The position numbers and the translations under genes are program-made. The notes beneath the pieces are model-generated. The model was given only the letters and a program-made list of their open reading frames with translations. It was not told the origin of the DNA and searched no databases. A stretch of 64,000 bases of DNA from Anaerocolumna sp. MB42-C2 (GTDB taxonomy: Bacteria > Bacillota > Clostridia > Lachnospirales > Lachnospiraceae), in NCBI RefSeq assembly GCF_030913705.1, contig NZ_CP133190.1, forward strand, positions 5,543,501 to 5,607,500, given 5' to 3'. Of the stretch, positions 1 to 8,361 are shown piece by piece (positions within the stretch are counted from its first letter, which is position 1; every line of letters starts with the position of its first letter).

Positions 1-1340
1 GTGAATATAAAAGAGAGGATCAATTTATTACCCATAATTTTGATTATGAGTGGAGAAATCAAACTTTTGGTGTTCAGCCCTCCCTGGATCATTTTAAAAC
101 CGCTAAGGCTTTAACCATATCCGGCTGTGATATATATCATCCCACTCAGGATTTCTTAACCGGTAAAGAGATTGCCTTTGGAGGAGATTTAATCCGGTCG
201 ACGAAAAAGGATAATTATTATATCCTTGAAACGCAGGCTCAGGGTTTCCCGGGTTGGGTACCTTATGAGGGCCAGCTTAGACTGCAGGCTTTCAGTCATC
301 TTGCAAGCGGTGCGGATTCGGTTATGTACTGGCATTGGCATTCCATACATAATTCCTTTGAGACCTACTGGAAAGGATTATTAAGCCATGATTTTAAGGA
401 AAATGATACTTATCTTGAGGCCGTAAGCATAGGACGGGAATTTGCGGCGTTGAGTAATCATCTGGTTCATCTTAAGAAAAAAAATGCTGTTGCTATTATG
501 GTAAGTAACGAAGCGTTATCTGCCCTTAACTGGTTTAAAATAGAGGCAGGAGCCAGAGAAAATACCGGATGCAATTATAATGACATTGTAAGGTGGATTT
601 ATGATGCTTTGTACGAAATGAACATAGAATGTGATTTTATTTCCGCAGATGATGCAGTGCTTTCAGGTTATCAAATGATTGTAATGCCTGCATTGTATGC
701 CATAAACAGGGAAGCTTTGGAACGGTTAAATCAATATGTAGAAAATGGAGGCTGCCTTGTCGCCACCTTTAAAACAGCATTTACCAATGAAAATGTTAAA
801 GTCTGGTCAGAAGAACAGCCGGGGGTTTTAAGTAAATGCCTGGGAGTTACTTATAACCAATTTACTTTTCCCGTTGCTGTGAGATTAAAAGGGGATAACT
901 TTTTCTTATCTGAAGAAGAACGAAAAGCGGAACTTTTTATGGAACTGTTAAAACCACAGGAAGCAGAAGTAATTTCCAGGTATGATCATTATAACTGGAA
1001 GAAATATGCAGCTGTAACCGTTAATTTTTACGGAAAAGGAAGGGCAGTTTATATCGGTTGTAAAACCAGTACGGCTTATTTAAAAGAGTTATTTACCAAA
1101 ATATTAAAAGAAATCGGATTATGGAGTGCGGACCAGAAAGCAGCTTTCCCGGTTATTATCCGTAAAGGTATAAATACAAAAGGAAAAAAAGTTATTTATT
1201 ATTTGAATTATTCCAAGGAAGAACAAAAGGTTCGTTATTCCCATACGGAAGGTCAGGAGCTACTTACGAATACTGAGGTAAAGGAAGGAGATATCTTAAC
1301 GATTAAACCTTGGAATCTATGTATTATTGAAGAAAAATAA
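1..1340 (+). CDS. GH42 beta-galactosidase, 5' end outside the window
   Basis: The reading frame is open from base 3 and gives about 445 residues of a protein that starts before the window. Seen: the C-terminal half of a GH42 TIM barrel, including CDIYHPTQ, then LETQAQGFPGWVPYEGQLR, where the Glu of LETQ is at the place of the family nucleophile. SVMYWHWHSIHNSFETYWKG follows, then the beta-galactosidase trimerisation region and a small C-terminal beta domain. An internal ATG at 324 is not the start, because conserved barrel sequence lies upstream of it in frame. Known of the family: cytoplasmic enzymes that release terminal beta-galactose from galacto-oligosaccharides. It probably works on sugar imported by the transporter at 8362-12097. 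A diverged fragment of the same 3' end recurs at 4583-4622. Confidence 0.85.
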   Translation, partial: EYKREDQFITHNFDYEWRNQTFGVQPSLDHFKTAKALTISGCDIYHPTQDFLTGKEIAFGGDLIRSTKKDNYYILETQAQGFPGWVPYEGQLRLQAFSHLASGADSVMYWHWHSIHNSFETYWKGLLSHDFKENDTYLEAVSIGREFAALSNHLVHLKKKNAVAIMVSNEALSALNWFKIEAGARENTGCNYNDIVRWIYDALYEMNIECDFISADDAVLSGYQMIVMPALYAINREALERLNQYVENGGCLVATFKTAFTNENVKVWSEEQPGVLSKCLGVTYNQFTFPVAVRLKGDNFFLSEEERKAELFMELLKPQEAEVISRYDHYNWKKYAAVTVNFYGKGRAVYIGCKTSTAYLKELFTKILKEIGLWSADQKAAFPVIIRKGINTKGKKVIYYLNYSKEEQKVRYSHTEGQELLTNTEVKEGDILTIKPWNLCIIEEK

Positions 1341-1567
1341 AAGACATTAAAGGGCTATTGACTTTGAAAAACACTTTAAAGTACAATAGCCTATGATACA
1401 TTGGAATAATCCACTTTTTGGCAGATTTCAGACTTATGGTCTGCTATGTCTTAAAGGCGCAATCTGCCGGAAATTCATCCCTTACTTCTGATATGAATAA
1501 TTCCGCGAAAAAAGGAAGTATCTGATTTTATCACATAATTACCCGGCTTCATATGGAGAGTATGATT
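1341..1567. other. Intergenic junction with hairpin and a fragment of a response-regulator gene
   Basis: An imperfect stem-loop at about 1351-1391 (GGCTATTG arm, CAATAGCC return) follows the GH42 stop and could terminate transcription. Bases 1398-1428 match 4766-4796, the 3' part of the AraC-type response-regulator gene, in 29 of 31 positions and in the same orientation; on the minus strand they encode ICQKVGYSN. This is a non-functional fragment with no reading frame around it. Nothing else recognisable lies between 1440 and 1567. Confidence 0.6.
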
Positions 1568-1780
1568 TTATTCTTTGTCTATTGCAGAGGAGTTATATAT
1601 TTCATCTTTTGTGTCTTTATTAAGAAAAGATATTGATATAGCACCATTATCTTTTTTAACATATAAATCAAAATCACGCTCCTTCTCTATAGAAAAACTA
1701 AAATTCTGATTGCCACAGTTCCCAATTTTTACTTATATATCCTTAATGGTTTTAAGATAATATTCATCAGGAAGGTTTAT
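1568..1780 (-). pseudogene. Decayed coding remnant in frame after the BlaR1-type gene
   Basis: Reading on through the TGA of the BlaR1-type gene (1781-1783) in the same frame gives a short stretch beginning INLPDEYYLKTIKDI. A TAA follows, then about 47 codons that look like real protein (VKIGNCGNQNFSFSIEKERD, later DLYVKKDNGAISISF), ending at a TAA at 1568-1570. The composition is protein-like (alternating polar and hydrophobic residues) and the only internal stop is one base from Tyr. It is either the lost C-terminal end of the upstream gene or the tail of another deleted gene; the family was not recognised. Confidence 0.45.
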
Positions 1781-4045
1781 TCACTCAATGGGCAAATCCT
1801 CATCATTCAGTGCCTGGGAATTATCATTATACCGATCATCCATTTGCTCAAAGCCAAACCATTGTGGGGTGGGTTCAAAGGTAATAGTTATAAGTTTGTT
1901 GCTGTACTGTTTAGCAAAGTCCTTCAATTTTGCAATCATGTCGTCCTTGCTCATGCTTAAAAGCTCATTTATGCCTGCTCCATCCCAAAACTTCTGGATA
2001 CCGTTTATCACGCCTCCCACACAGCGGTCGCGTTCGCCGACGGTAATCTTGCTTTTATCCGAAATGTGATAAGACATTTGATAATACAGGCTGCAATATA
2101 AATTGCCGTTATCATCGGAAGCCTCTTTAATAAGCGGGCTTCCGCCAAAGGAGGGGGCCTCTTCCGGTTTTCCGGTATATTCACTTCTTATCATTACGGC
2201 GTTTTCCTTGCCAGAACAGTTATAGGTCAGCGTTACAAAGGAAAGCTCCTCCGGTGTCAGAGACACGGCGAAATCATTCCAGGCTGCATCAACACCTATC
2301 CTTTCCATGCGGTCGTAATCTTCATTTGCCCAGTCCAGCACATCTGCATTGAAGTCCGATAATGCTCTATTCTGATAATCCGACGTTTTCAATTTCAGTA
2401 GGGAACGGTAATCCTCCTCGGTACCATGGGGGTATTCGCGTTCTTCAGCGTAAGTATCATTGCCGGGTTCAGTAAATTCACTGTCCTCATACACTTCCAG
2501 CGGTATGAAGAAATAGTCAACATCAATTGTCAGAGCATCGCTGCTCCATTTCTTTGCCAGGCTGTCAATTTCGGTATCGATTGCTTTCTTCATACCCGGT
2601 TCATTCTGCAACTCCTTTTCCGACCGATTCTGAAAAAAGGTCAGAAGCCCATCCATCACAGCTTTTCTTGCTTTGTAATATTCTCCAACCGTAAGATGGT
2701 CAGCATCCAAAATGGAAAGCGTACAGGTATAATCAAACTGTGCGTTGCCGGCATTTTTATAGCTGGTCATACCACTATCTAAAAAGTATCTGGATTTCCA
2801 ACGTTCAGATGTAAGCGGTATCAGCTCATAAAACAGGAAAGAGGCAATATCATTTGTGTCTTTCGTTTCTTCCAGCTCGGTGTCCTCATAAAACCATTCT
2901 AAAAGTTCCGGATATTCTGCCGTATCTGTTGCCGTCCAGACCTTTTGCTGAAATTTAGATACACTCATATCTTTATAACCATCAAACCGCAAAGCAAGGA
3001 GCTTTCCATATTCTTCTTCTGTAAATGACGTGTTTGGAATAGAGGTGGGTTGTCTTCCTGCCGAAACCAACGTTACCCCTGTAAGTAATATTCCTGTCAA
3101 TACCAAGCAAAGAACAATTACTCCTGCCTTTTTACGCTTTGTATCTAAAATAGACGCAATTCGGTTTTTCATTCCTTGTTTTCCTCCATAAAAATTGGTA
3201 GTCAGTGGGCTCTGTGTCTTTAAACTGTTTCGCATTACTGTAATAATCGTTTCGCCGTATTGCCTGCGCAACCCTGAGTCTGCATTTTGAAGCACAAGAG
3301 CGTCGCAGGAAATTTCACATTGTACCGATGCAGCTCTTGCCATGAAGTAGACCACGGGATTGAACCAGTGCATAACCGTTACCATTAAAATCAAGGCCTT
3401 AGACCATAGGTCATGCCGCTTGAAATGAGTTAATTCGTGTCTCAAAATAAGAGACAATTCATTTTTGGATAACTGCACGGGGGGCATTAAAATAGCAGGA
3501 TGAAAAAAGCTAACCAGCATTGGACTTGAAACACCGGAACATGTTTTGTACTCAATTTTGGCTTTAATACCTTGTTCCCGTTTCAGTATGTCTATCAAAC
3601 TCATAATTTCAGGTGCGGTTACGGTTTCACTCCAACGGCCTACGATTTTCATAAAACGCTTATGGCGTAGAAAATGATAGCTCAATAGGACAATCATCCC
3701 TGCCAGCCAAATGAAAAAGGCAACAGTCCATATAGAAATCCCGGGAGCATTTGCCGTTGTTTCATAGGCGGCAGTCAACACTTCCTCTGTATTATTTATC
3801 ACGGGAGAAGAAAGAGCGGATTGTACAGGCATGAACGGTGTATCTAAACTCTGCGCAGGTAAAAAAGGCAGTTCAATCAAAGGCCGGAAAGGAATAAGCC
3901 AGCCAGCCGCAATGACCAGCCAGACCATATAACGCCATTTGGGGGCATACCGTTTTGACAGAATCGGCAAAACCGCCGCATATAAAAGCGTTATCATTGA
4001 CATGGACAGGGTACATTGCAGTAACGCAATTAGAAATGCTTCCAT
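1781..4045 (-). CDS. BlaR1/MecR1-type M56 membrane metalloprotease with duplicated sensor region
   Basis: 754 residues. The N-terminal third has four hydrophobic segments typical of M56 peptidases. The zinc motif HELTH lies in LILRHELTHFKRHDLW, with EISCDALVL downstream supplying the third-ligand region. Another membrane segment near residue 310 is followed by a large extracellular part. That part is not a penicillin-binding sensor: no SxxK/SxN/KTG pattern is evident. It holds two related repeats, beginning EEEYGKLLALRFDGYKD and EEDYRSLLKLKTSDYQN, each about 170 residues. Known of the family: signal binding activates the protease, which relieves repression by the partner BlaI-type protein. 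The ATG at 4045 lies 1 nt after the repressor's stop, with AGGAGGG as ribosome site, so the two are translationally coupled. The inducer cannot be inferred; beta-lactam seems unlikely. Confidence 0.8.
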   Translation of the reverse strand: MEAFLIALLQCTLSMSMITLLYAAVLPILSKRYAPKWRYMVWLVIAAGWLIPFRPLIELPFLPAQSLDTPFMPVQSALSSPVINNTEEVLTAAYETTANAPGISIWTVAFFIWLAGMIVLLSYHFLRHKRFMKIVGRWSETVTAPEIMSLIDILKREQGIKAKIEYKTCSGVSSPMLVSFFHPAILMPPVQLSKNELSLILRHELTHFKRHDLWSKALILMVTVMHWFNPVVYFMARAASVQCEISCDALVLQNADSGLRRQYGETIITVMRNSLKTQSPLTTNFYGGKQGMKNRIASILDTKRKKAGVIVLCLVLTGILLTGVTLVSAGRQPTSIPNTSFTEEEYGKLLALRFDGYKDMSVSKFQQKVWTATDTAEYPELLEWFYEDTELEETKDTNDIASFLFYELIPLTSERWKSRYFLDSGMTSYKNAGNAQFDYTCTLSILDADHLTVGEYYKARKAVMDGLLTFFQNRSEKELQNEPGMKKAIDTEIDSLAKKWSSDALTIDVDYFFIPLEVYEDSEFTEPGNDTYAEEREYPHGTEEDYRSLLKLKTSDYQNRALSDFNADVLDWANEDYDRMERIGVDAAWNDFAVSLTPEELSFVTLTYNCSGKENAVMIRSEYTGKPEEAPSFGGSPLIKEASDDNGNLYCSLYYQMSYHISDKSKITVGERDRCVGGVINGIQKFWDGAGINELLSMSKDDMIAKLKDFAKQYSNKLITITFEPTPQWFGFEQMDDRYNDNSQALNDEDLPIE

Positions 4046-4046
4046 A

Positions 4047-4424
4047 TCAATCCCTCCTGTCTTTCAGCCACTTTGCCAGTTCGTCAAGGTCGCTGTCCTT
4101 TATCTTCTTACCATCGTACAGGGTAGTGACTAAACTTGCAAAAGAGTTACTATGAAAGCGCTCCATGAAGTCACCAGTTTCAAATTTCAAATAGTCCTCT
4201 TTGCTGACCAAAGGAAAATAAGTACGTTCCTTTCCATTCTTTTCCGTTCGCAAAAAACCCCGCTCTACTAGCCGAACCATGAGAGTGAGAATGGTCTGGG
4301 CTTTCCATTCTTTCTCTTTCCCCAACTGTTCCATAATGATACCGGTTGTAATAGGCGGTTCATTCGCCCATACCACTTTCATAATTTCAAATTCCGCATC
4401 GGGAAGTTTTTTTATCGCATCCAC
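4047..4424 (-). CDS. BlaI/MecI-family transcriptional repressor
   Basis: 125 residues. Begins with KKLPDAEFEIMKVVW, the typical opening of BlaI/MecI proteins, followed by the winged helix (QTILTLMVRLVERGFL) and a dimerisation tail ending LAKWLKDRRD. Start choice: GTG at 4424 with GGAGG 7 nt upstream. A longer frame from an ATG at 4514 is excluded because it would begin upstream of the promoter at 4462-4490. The gene heads a two-gene operon with the M56 protease. Family knowledge says the dimer binds TACA-containing dyads and is cleaved when the partner protease is activated. A TACAAAT-N6-ATTTGTA dyad lies just upstream, so autorepression is likely. The signal sensed is unknown. Confidence 0.85.
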   Translation of the reverse strand: MDAIKKLPDAEFEIMKVVWANEPPITTGIIMEQLGKEKEWKAQTILTLMVRLVERGFLRTEKNGKERTYFPLVSKEDYLKFETGDFMERFHSNSFASLVTTLYDGKKIKDSDLDELAKWLKDRRD

Positions 4425-4442
4425 ATCAATGCCTCCATATTC

Positions 4443-4490
4443 TACAAATGTCTTTATTTGTATTCTACATCTGTCTTTAATCATTGTCAA
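4443..4490 (-). promoter_or_regulatory. Promoter and BlaI-type operator of the blaI-blaR1 pair
   Basis: On the minus strand TTGACA (4485-4490), 17 nt, TAGAAT (4462-4467) forms a near-consensus sigma-A promoter. Immediately downstream, overlapping the expected start point, is the perfect inverted repeat TACAAAT-N6-ATTTGTA (4443-4462). It resembles the TACA/TGTA dyads bound by BlaI/MecI proteins, so repressor binding here would block its own operon. Confidence 0.75.
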
Positions 4491-4514
4491 GCATTTGTAA
4501 AATATTTTCTTCAT

Positions 4515-4692
4515 TTTGTAGAAAATTTATTTAAAGTCATATCGCCAATCATCAAGTATAATATTAAGTATAAGGTAAAGTGGTTGTTTATTATCTGAAT
4601 TATTCCAGGGAAGAACAAAAGGATGAAAATTAAACATAAAAGGGCTATTGACTCTGAAAAATAATTCAAAGTCAATAGCTCTTTTAATGGAG
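4515..4692. other. Junction with GH42 3'-end fragment and stem-loop
   Basis: Bases 4583-4622 match 1191-1230 inside the GH42 gene at 37 of 40 positions and encode YYLNYSREEQK. The rest of the GH42 end is deleted down to a short tail like the gene's last codons. A stem-loop at about 4639-4686 (GGGCTATTGACTCTGA and its return TCAAAGTCAATAGCTCT) corresponds to the hairpin at 1351-1391 and probably ends transcription of the response-regulator gene on the minus strand. Confidence 0.65.
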
Positions 4693-6237
4693 TTAATTAT
4701 TTGAATGTCTGTATTTGTCAGGAGTTTTACCGAATTCTTCCTGAAAGCTTTTGCAAAAATACGAAACATTGGAATAACCCACCTTTTGGCAGATTTCGGT
4801 AATTTTCATATTAGTAGTAAGCAGCAGTTCTTTTGCTTTTTCCATACGGATGCTTTTAATATATTTATTGATACCACAACCTGTTTCCTGTATAAAAATA
4901 TTACTTAAATAGCTTGGGGTCAGGAAAACCCTATTTGCAAGTATATTTAAACTTAGTTCATCCCCATAGTGTTTATTAATATATTGTTCTACCATATGAA
5001 TGGCATTACGAGGCAGGTTACTCTTATTTTCCAATTCTTTAATTAAATTTTCCAGTGTTTTTAATATATAATCTTTAATTTCTGAAAAGTGCTGAAAGGA
5101 ATATATTTGATCCGCTGCTTCCTGAATGATTGCTTCTTTATAATCGGAAGTATTTAATAAAAGGATACTTAACAGGTTAGTCAGTATAAAACGGACATAT
5201 ATATGGGAGAGGGATATCTGGTTTTCATATTTTTGAAGAAGAATTTGTGTATTTTGTCTTAAACTAAAGATGTCATTTAGTGAAATATCCTTTTCGATAT
5301 TTTTTAGTAATTGATCATCCTGATATAATATTTCATTTTTCGTTATATCGGAATTTTCATCACCAAAAATATAGATTCCATTTGAATAAAACCGTTTTTC
5401 AAGTTGTGATTCTACTTCCTGATAAGCATAAGCTATGGAGTCCGCCCCATTAAAAAAATTACTTATGGATATATAGCTGTTTTTATGAAAGAGTTCAAAA
5501 AATATGCGGTTAATAATCCCGGCTGTTTCATAATACCAGTGTAAGGTCTCCTGATTTGTAAAAAGAATCAGACTTTGGGATGGATTCAGGTTAATAAACC
5601 AGTAATCTGCAGAAACCTGATTAGTAAGCCGTTCCATAAAAACACACTGAGAGTTATTAAACGTTACGCTTCCAAAAAAGTCTTCCTCAAATTGTATTAA
5701 AAATAACCGGTGGAAAGAGTCGGTAAACGCAAGATCCATGGATGGATACTGCTTAGATAAAAGCTCTATAGAGGTCCTGTTAATTAACTGATACAGAATG
5801 TGATTCTTAAGATACCCTGCCTGTACTTTTAATCGTGCTGAAACCATTTCCTCTTCTTTGATGACATCTATTACGGAAGACAGCGTTTTTTTAAATTCAT
5901 CGGGATTCACCGGTTTTAATATATAGTTCACGGCTTTTAAGGAGAGGGCTTCTTTTACATATTCAAAGTCGTCATACCCGCTGAAGAATATAATCTGCAT
6001 ATGGGGATAACGTTTTCGAATCTCACTTGCCACTTCAATTCCGTTGAAAAAGGGCATCTTAATATCAGTAAAAAGTATTTGGGGAGTGTAAGTTTCCAGT
6101 AAGGACAGCACTTCTTTACCATTAGCTGCCTCCAGGATGTCTAAAGGAAATTGATATTTGTCACTTAAAAACCGGATTACATTTCGTTCATTTTCTTCAT
6201 CATCTGCTATTAATATTTTGTAAGTCCTATCCATCAT
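4693..6237 (-). CDS. YesN-type response regulator with AraC DNA-binding domain
   Basis: 514 residues. Receiver domain at residues 6-125 with acidic pocket ADDEE, phospho-acceptor Asp58 in ILFTDIKMP, and Lys in NYILKPVN. A long, poorly conserved middle region follows. The C-terminal 100 residues are an AraC-type double helix-turn-helix (LSLNILANRVFLTPSYLSNIF, then ITEICQKVGYSNVSYFCKSF). ATG at 6237 has GAGAGG upstream. It is read after the sensor kinase gene (113 nt gap with a hairpin), and the pair lies beside the divergent sugar transporter at 8362-12097, the usual target of YesMN-type systems. Its last part is duplicated as a fragment at 1398-1428. Confidence 0.88.
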   Translation of the reverse strand: MMDRTYKILIADDEENERNVIRFLSDKYQFPLDILEAANGKEVLSLLETYTPQILFTDIKMPFFNGIEVASEIRKRYPHMQIIFFSGYDDFEYVKEALSLKAVNYILKPVNPDEFKKTLSSVIDVIKEEEMVSARLKVQAGYLKNHILYQLINRTSIELLSKQYPSMDLAFTDSFHRLFLIQFEEDFFGSVTFNNSQCVFMERLTNQVSADYWFINLNPSQSLILFTNQETLHWYYETAGIINRIFFELFHKNSYISISNFFNGADSIAYAYQEVESQLEKRFYSNGIYIFGDENSDITKNEILYQDDQLLKNIEKDISLNDIFSLRQNTQILLQKYENQISLSHIYVRFILTNLLSILLLNTSDYKEAIIQEAADQIYSFQHFSEIKDYILKTLENLIKELENKSNLPRNAIHMVEQYINKHYGDELSLNILANRVFLTPSYLSNIFIQETGCGINKYIKSIRMEKAKELLLTTNMKITEICQKVGYSNVSYFCKSFQEEFGKTPDKYRHSNN

Positions 6238-6303
6238 TTGTACCTCTCTTCGTACCTATATGTACTCAATAAATTAAGAATAACTGTTTTGCTATTCTTC
6301 CCG

Positions 6304-6326
6304 AGCCTCGTATACGAGGCTTTTTG
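6304..6326. terminator. Stem-loop between sensor kinase and response-regulator genes
   Basis: GCCTCG-TATA-CGAGGC is followed by TTTTT on the plus strand only. For the minus-strand transcript the hairpin lacks a T tract, so it is more likely an intercistronic processing or stability element than a full terminator. Confidence 0.45.
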
Positions 6327-6350
6327 TCCGCATGTTTTTGGCGGGACAAT

Positions 6351-8060
6351 TCATAATTCCACGGGTATCCTAAGGGTAACTTTTGTCCCAACATGTATCT
6401 TACTTATATATGTAATTCCATAATTATCACCGTAAGCCAGATTAATACGGCGCTGTACGTTTTGAACACCGTATCCTTTGGACGCTTTTGCGGTTATATT
6501 CTGCAAGATTTCATCAGGAATGCCGCAGCCATTATCTTTAACAGTAAATACAATAGCAGCATCTATTTTTTTACCTGTAACGGTAAGGGTTCCACTTCCC
6601 GGTGTTTCCTTATGGCTGATGCCATGTATAATGGCATTTTCGACCAAAGGTTGTAATATAAGGTTTATCATTTGAAAGGCGAGGATACTTTCCTCAATAT
6701 CAAGCACCGCTTCAAAGGAACCCGGATGCATCAACTGCTGTATTTTTATATAGGATACGGTGTTATCCCATTCACCTTTTACTGTAATTCTGTTCTTTCC
6801 GTTATTTAAAGTTGTCCGATAGAAAGTGGATAAAAGCTGCGCCATTTGACTGATATCATTTTGTCCGGATAAAATAGCTTTCCCGTTGATAAGAGACAGG
6901 CTGTTATAGAAAAAATGAGGATTTATTTGTGCCTGCAAAGCTTTCATTTCATATTGCTGTTTAGATATCGTGCTCTTATAAACTTCATCTATCATTTGAT
7001 TCAGACGCAAGATCATTATGTTAAAATGTTTGATAAGTTCCCCGATTTCATCCGTTCTGTCATAAGTCATGGCAACGGACAAATCACCGTTTTCCACCTT
7101 TTTCATATAACCGGACAGCTTAACCAGAGGCTGTACTGTTATTCTAGATAATTTAAAGCTAATAAAAAGGAGTATGGTTACACTTATTATAATAACAATA
7201 AATACCAGAACCGATAAATTACGTGCGGCCGCTGAAACAATACGTATAGGACGGTAGATATATGCAGTCCAGTCAGTGGATTCCATATGGGATGAATAAT
7301 AGATATATTGGGTTTTCAAGGTATCATTTTGAAGACTTTTAAGCAGCTTATCCGGGGATAAACGATAGTTATAATTTGTTTCGTTATAATTATCATAAGT
7401 GTAAATGGTTTTATTATTACTGTCTGTTATGATAAGTCCATATTCTTTTTTCAGCAGAGAAGACAGCTTTGAAAATGTTTTTTTATAATTGGTAGTCATA
7501 CTTAAAATATTAGTATTACCGGTTCCGTTATCATTAAGACGGGCAGCAAAACGTATGGTATGTTCAGGATAATTCACAATGGCATAAGTGGTTAAGGGTC
7601 GGGGCAATGCAGTTAACCATTCCGCACTTTCAATATCACGAAAAGGCCGCAGATTATTGCCATGGGGATATAAGCTGCCATTGGTGTATACGGTAAAGCT
7701 TACTATATCCCTGTTTAAGTTTCTAACTGTAAGCAGCTGATTATCAATGGCATCCCTGTACGCTAAAAACATATCGATATTACGTTTATAATCCTGATTA
7801 AGAGCATTCACAAAAGGAGTATTCCAAATCAGGTAATTCATGGAATTAAGATTTACTTCCATTTTATAGTTCATGTTATCCATAGCTTGTGTAAGAGCCG
7901 TATTCAAGTTTTCTTTTTCGCGCGTGATTAGAAGATTCCGCATCTGGTAATAACTGAAGCTTCCTATCAGGATTACCGGAATCAATCCTACAAGTATACA
8001 GATAATCGTAATTTTACTGCCAAAACCCAGATTTTTAAACCATTTGTTTATATTTTTCAT
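6351..8060 (-). CDS. YesM-type sensor histidine kinase
   Basis: 569 residues. A membrane segment at about residues 17-40 (ITIICILVGLIPVILIG) and a second near 285-310 flank an extracellular sensing region of about 240 residues. A HAMP linker follows, then the His_kinase domain with QINPHFFYNSLSLI holding the phosphorylated His, and a HATPase domain with ENAIIHGISH and DNGCGIP. Start: ATG at 8060 with GGGAG 6 nt upstream; an ATG at 8084 lacks a ribosome site. Family knowledge: these kinases sense extracellular saccharides and phosphorylate the adjacent YesN-type regulator. It is divergent from the binding-protein gene at 8362, so the shared region probably holds the target promoter. Confidence 0.87.
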   Translation of the reverse strand: MKNINKWFKNLGFGSKITIICILVGLIPVILIGSFSYYQMRNLLITREKENLNTALTQAMDNMNYKMEVNLNSMNYLIWNTPFVNALNQDYKRNIDMFLAYRDAIDNQLLTVRNLNRDIVSFTVYTNGSLYPHGNNLRPFRDIESAEWLTALPRPLTTYAIVNYPEHTIRFAARLNDNGTGNTNILSMTTNYKKTFSKLSSLLKKEYGLIITDSNNKTIYTYDNYNETNYNYRLSPDKLLKSLQNDTLKTQYIYYSSHMESTDWTAYIYRPIRIVSAAARNLSVLVFIVIIISVTILLFISFKLSRITVQPLVKLSGYMKKVENGDLSVAMTYDRTDEIGELIKHFNIMILRLNQMIDEVYKSTISKQQYEMKALQAQINPHFFYNSLSLINGKAILSGQNDISQMAQLLSTFYRTTLNNGKNRITVKGEWDNTVSYIKIQQLMHPGSFEAVLDIEESILAFQMINLILQPLVENAIIHGISHKETPGSGTLTVTGKKIDAAIVFTVKDNGCGIPDEILQNITAKASKGYGVQNVQRRINLAYGDNYGITYISKIHVGTKVTLRIPVEL

Positions 8061-8361
8061 AAAAGCTCCCATGTCATAAATCATCTGTCGGCAGATGGTT
8101 CAATGCCTCAAATCAGGGTTTGAAAATTACATTTGAATTGAGGTGTTGTATTACGCCTTTCTTAAGTATAGCAAAGGAGTTTTTTCAATGCAACCGGGTT
8201 AAAACAACAACAATATTTTTTTGTGTAAATCATAAAAAAATATTGTTTACGTGTGGCTTAACACACGATATACTTTGATTGTTCCATAATATAACGGCCG
8301 TTTATTATAAGAACAGGAATAAGAGAAGTAAAAGGATGTAACATATTGGGAGGAATTAAAA
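8061..8361. promoter_or_regulatory. Divergent control region of the YesMN pair and the sugar transporter
   Basis: Two strong palindromes are visible. One has 14-nt AT-rich arms (AACAATATTTTTTT) at 8209-8222 and 8234-8247. The other is CGTGTG-GCTTAA-CACACG at 8250-8267. A possible plus-strand promoter is TTTACG (8246-8251), 17 nt, TATACT (8269-8274), which places the second palindrome between -35 and -10. These are the best candidates for binding by the AraC-type response regulator; assignment is inference. Confidence 0.5.

Noticed and set aside
4425..4514. N-terminal extension of the BlaI-type repressor from an ATG at 4514
   Set aside because: It would start upstream of the TTGACA/TAGAAT promoter, while the GTG at 4424 has a GGAGG site and gives the normal family N-terminus.
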